A stretch of DNA of 5,013 nt from an uncultured Oscillospiraceae bacterium (lineage in GTDB: Bacteria > Bacillota_A > Clostridia > Oscillospirales > Oscillospiraceae), in the NCBI GenBank assembly GCA_944386965.1, contig CALXDE010000186.1:1-5013 (forward strand). The letters run 5' to 3'. Below are positions 4,955 through 5,013 of the stretch, one piece after another. A model generated the notes under the pieces. It did not search any database, was not told the origin of the DNA, and saw only the letters and a program-made list of their open reading frames with translations. The stretch's first letter is position 1; every line of letters begins with the position of its first letter. The position numbers and the translations under genes were made by a program.

Positions 4955-5013
4955 GCATCGCGGATGATGCCGGACAAACCGGGTGGATTCACTTTTTCAC
5001 GAAACTTCTATAC

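Noticed and set aside
4998..5010. GAAACTT-containing stretch resembling operator 1
   Set aside because: It lacks both CAAG and CTTG half-sites and is off the 31-bp phase.
4964..5013. Open frame from ATG ATG at 4964 (MMPDKPGGFTFSRNFY) running off the right edge; also GTG at 4983 in another frame
   Set aside because: No ribosome binding site precedes either start and only 10-16 codons are visible; it may be leader. The sequence beyond 5013 would decide.

Overview
The window looks like the chromosome of a GC-rich Gram-positive anaerobe, most likely a gut Clostridium-class organism of the Oscillospiraceae type (Flavonifractor/Oscillibacter-like). This is inferred from the holB-ricT gene order known in Firmicutes, strong AGGAGG-type ribosome binding sites, GTG and TTG starts, GC-rich third codon positions inside genes and AT-rich intergenic promoters. 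The species cannot be named from the sequence alone.

Left part (1-2836) is housekeeping. The 5' end of a pyruvate phosphate dikinase gene (ppdK) runs leftward out of the window. An AT-rich divergent intergenic region of about 255 bp carries one promoter for ppdK and one for a rightward pair: holB (DNA polymerase III delta-prime subunit), then ricT (PSP1-domain Fe-S protein of the RNase Y specificity complex) 27 bp downstream. The RicT here has a long, charged, low-complexity C-terminal tail. A GC-rich hairpin follows ricT.

Middle part (2837-4010) holds three short rightward genes for small two-helix membrane proteins: a 145-residue protein with a C-terminal zinc ribbon, a 59-residue phage-type protein, and a 94-residue protein of unknown function. 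The ribosome binding site of the 59-residue gene lies inside the 3' arm of the intrinsic terminator of the gene before it. A 15-bp perfect hairpin at 3976-4009 separates this group from the convergent gene to its right and probably terminates both directions.

Right part (4011-5013) is a regulatory module. A leftward gene encodes a 251-residue XRE/S24 (LexA/CI-like) repressor with its self-cleavage Ala-Gly site and Ser/Lys dyad apparently intact. Its upstream region has two divergent near-consensus sigma-A promoters and four CAAG-N3/4-CTTG inverted repeats whose right half-sites are spaced exactly 31 bp apart (about three helical turns). One operator lies inside the spacer of the rightward promoter, one just upstream of its -35 and two in its early transcribed region. 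That promoter reads out of the window, so the controlled genes lie beyond 5013. A damage-inducible switch, of a prophage/mobile element or of an orphan SOS-like regulon, is the best interpretation, and it is the most interesting part of the window.
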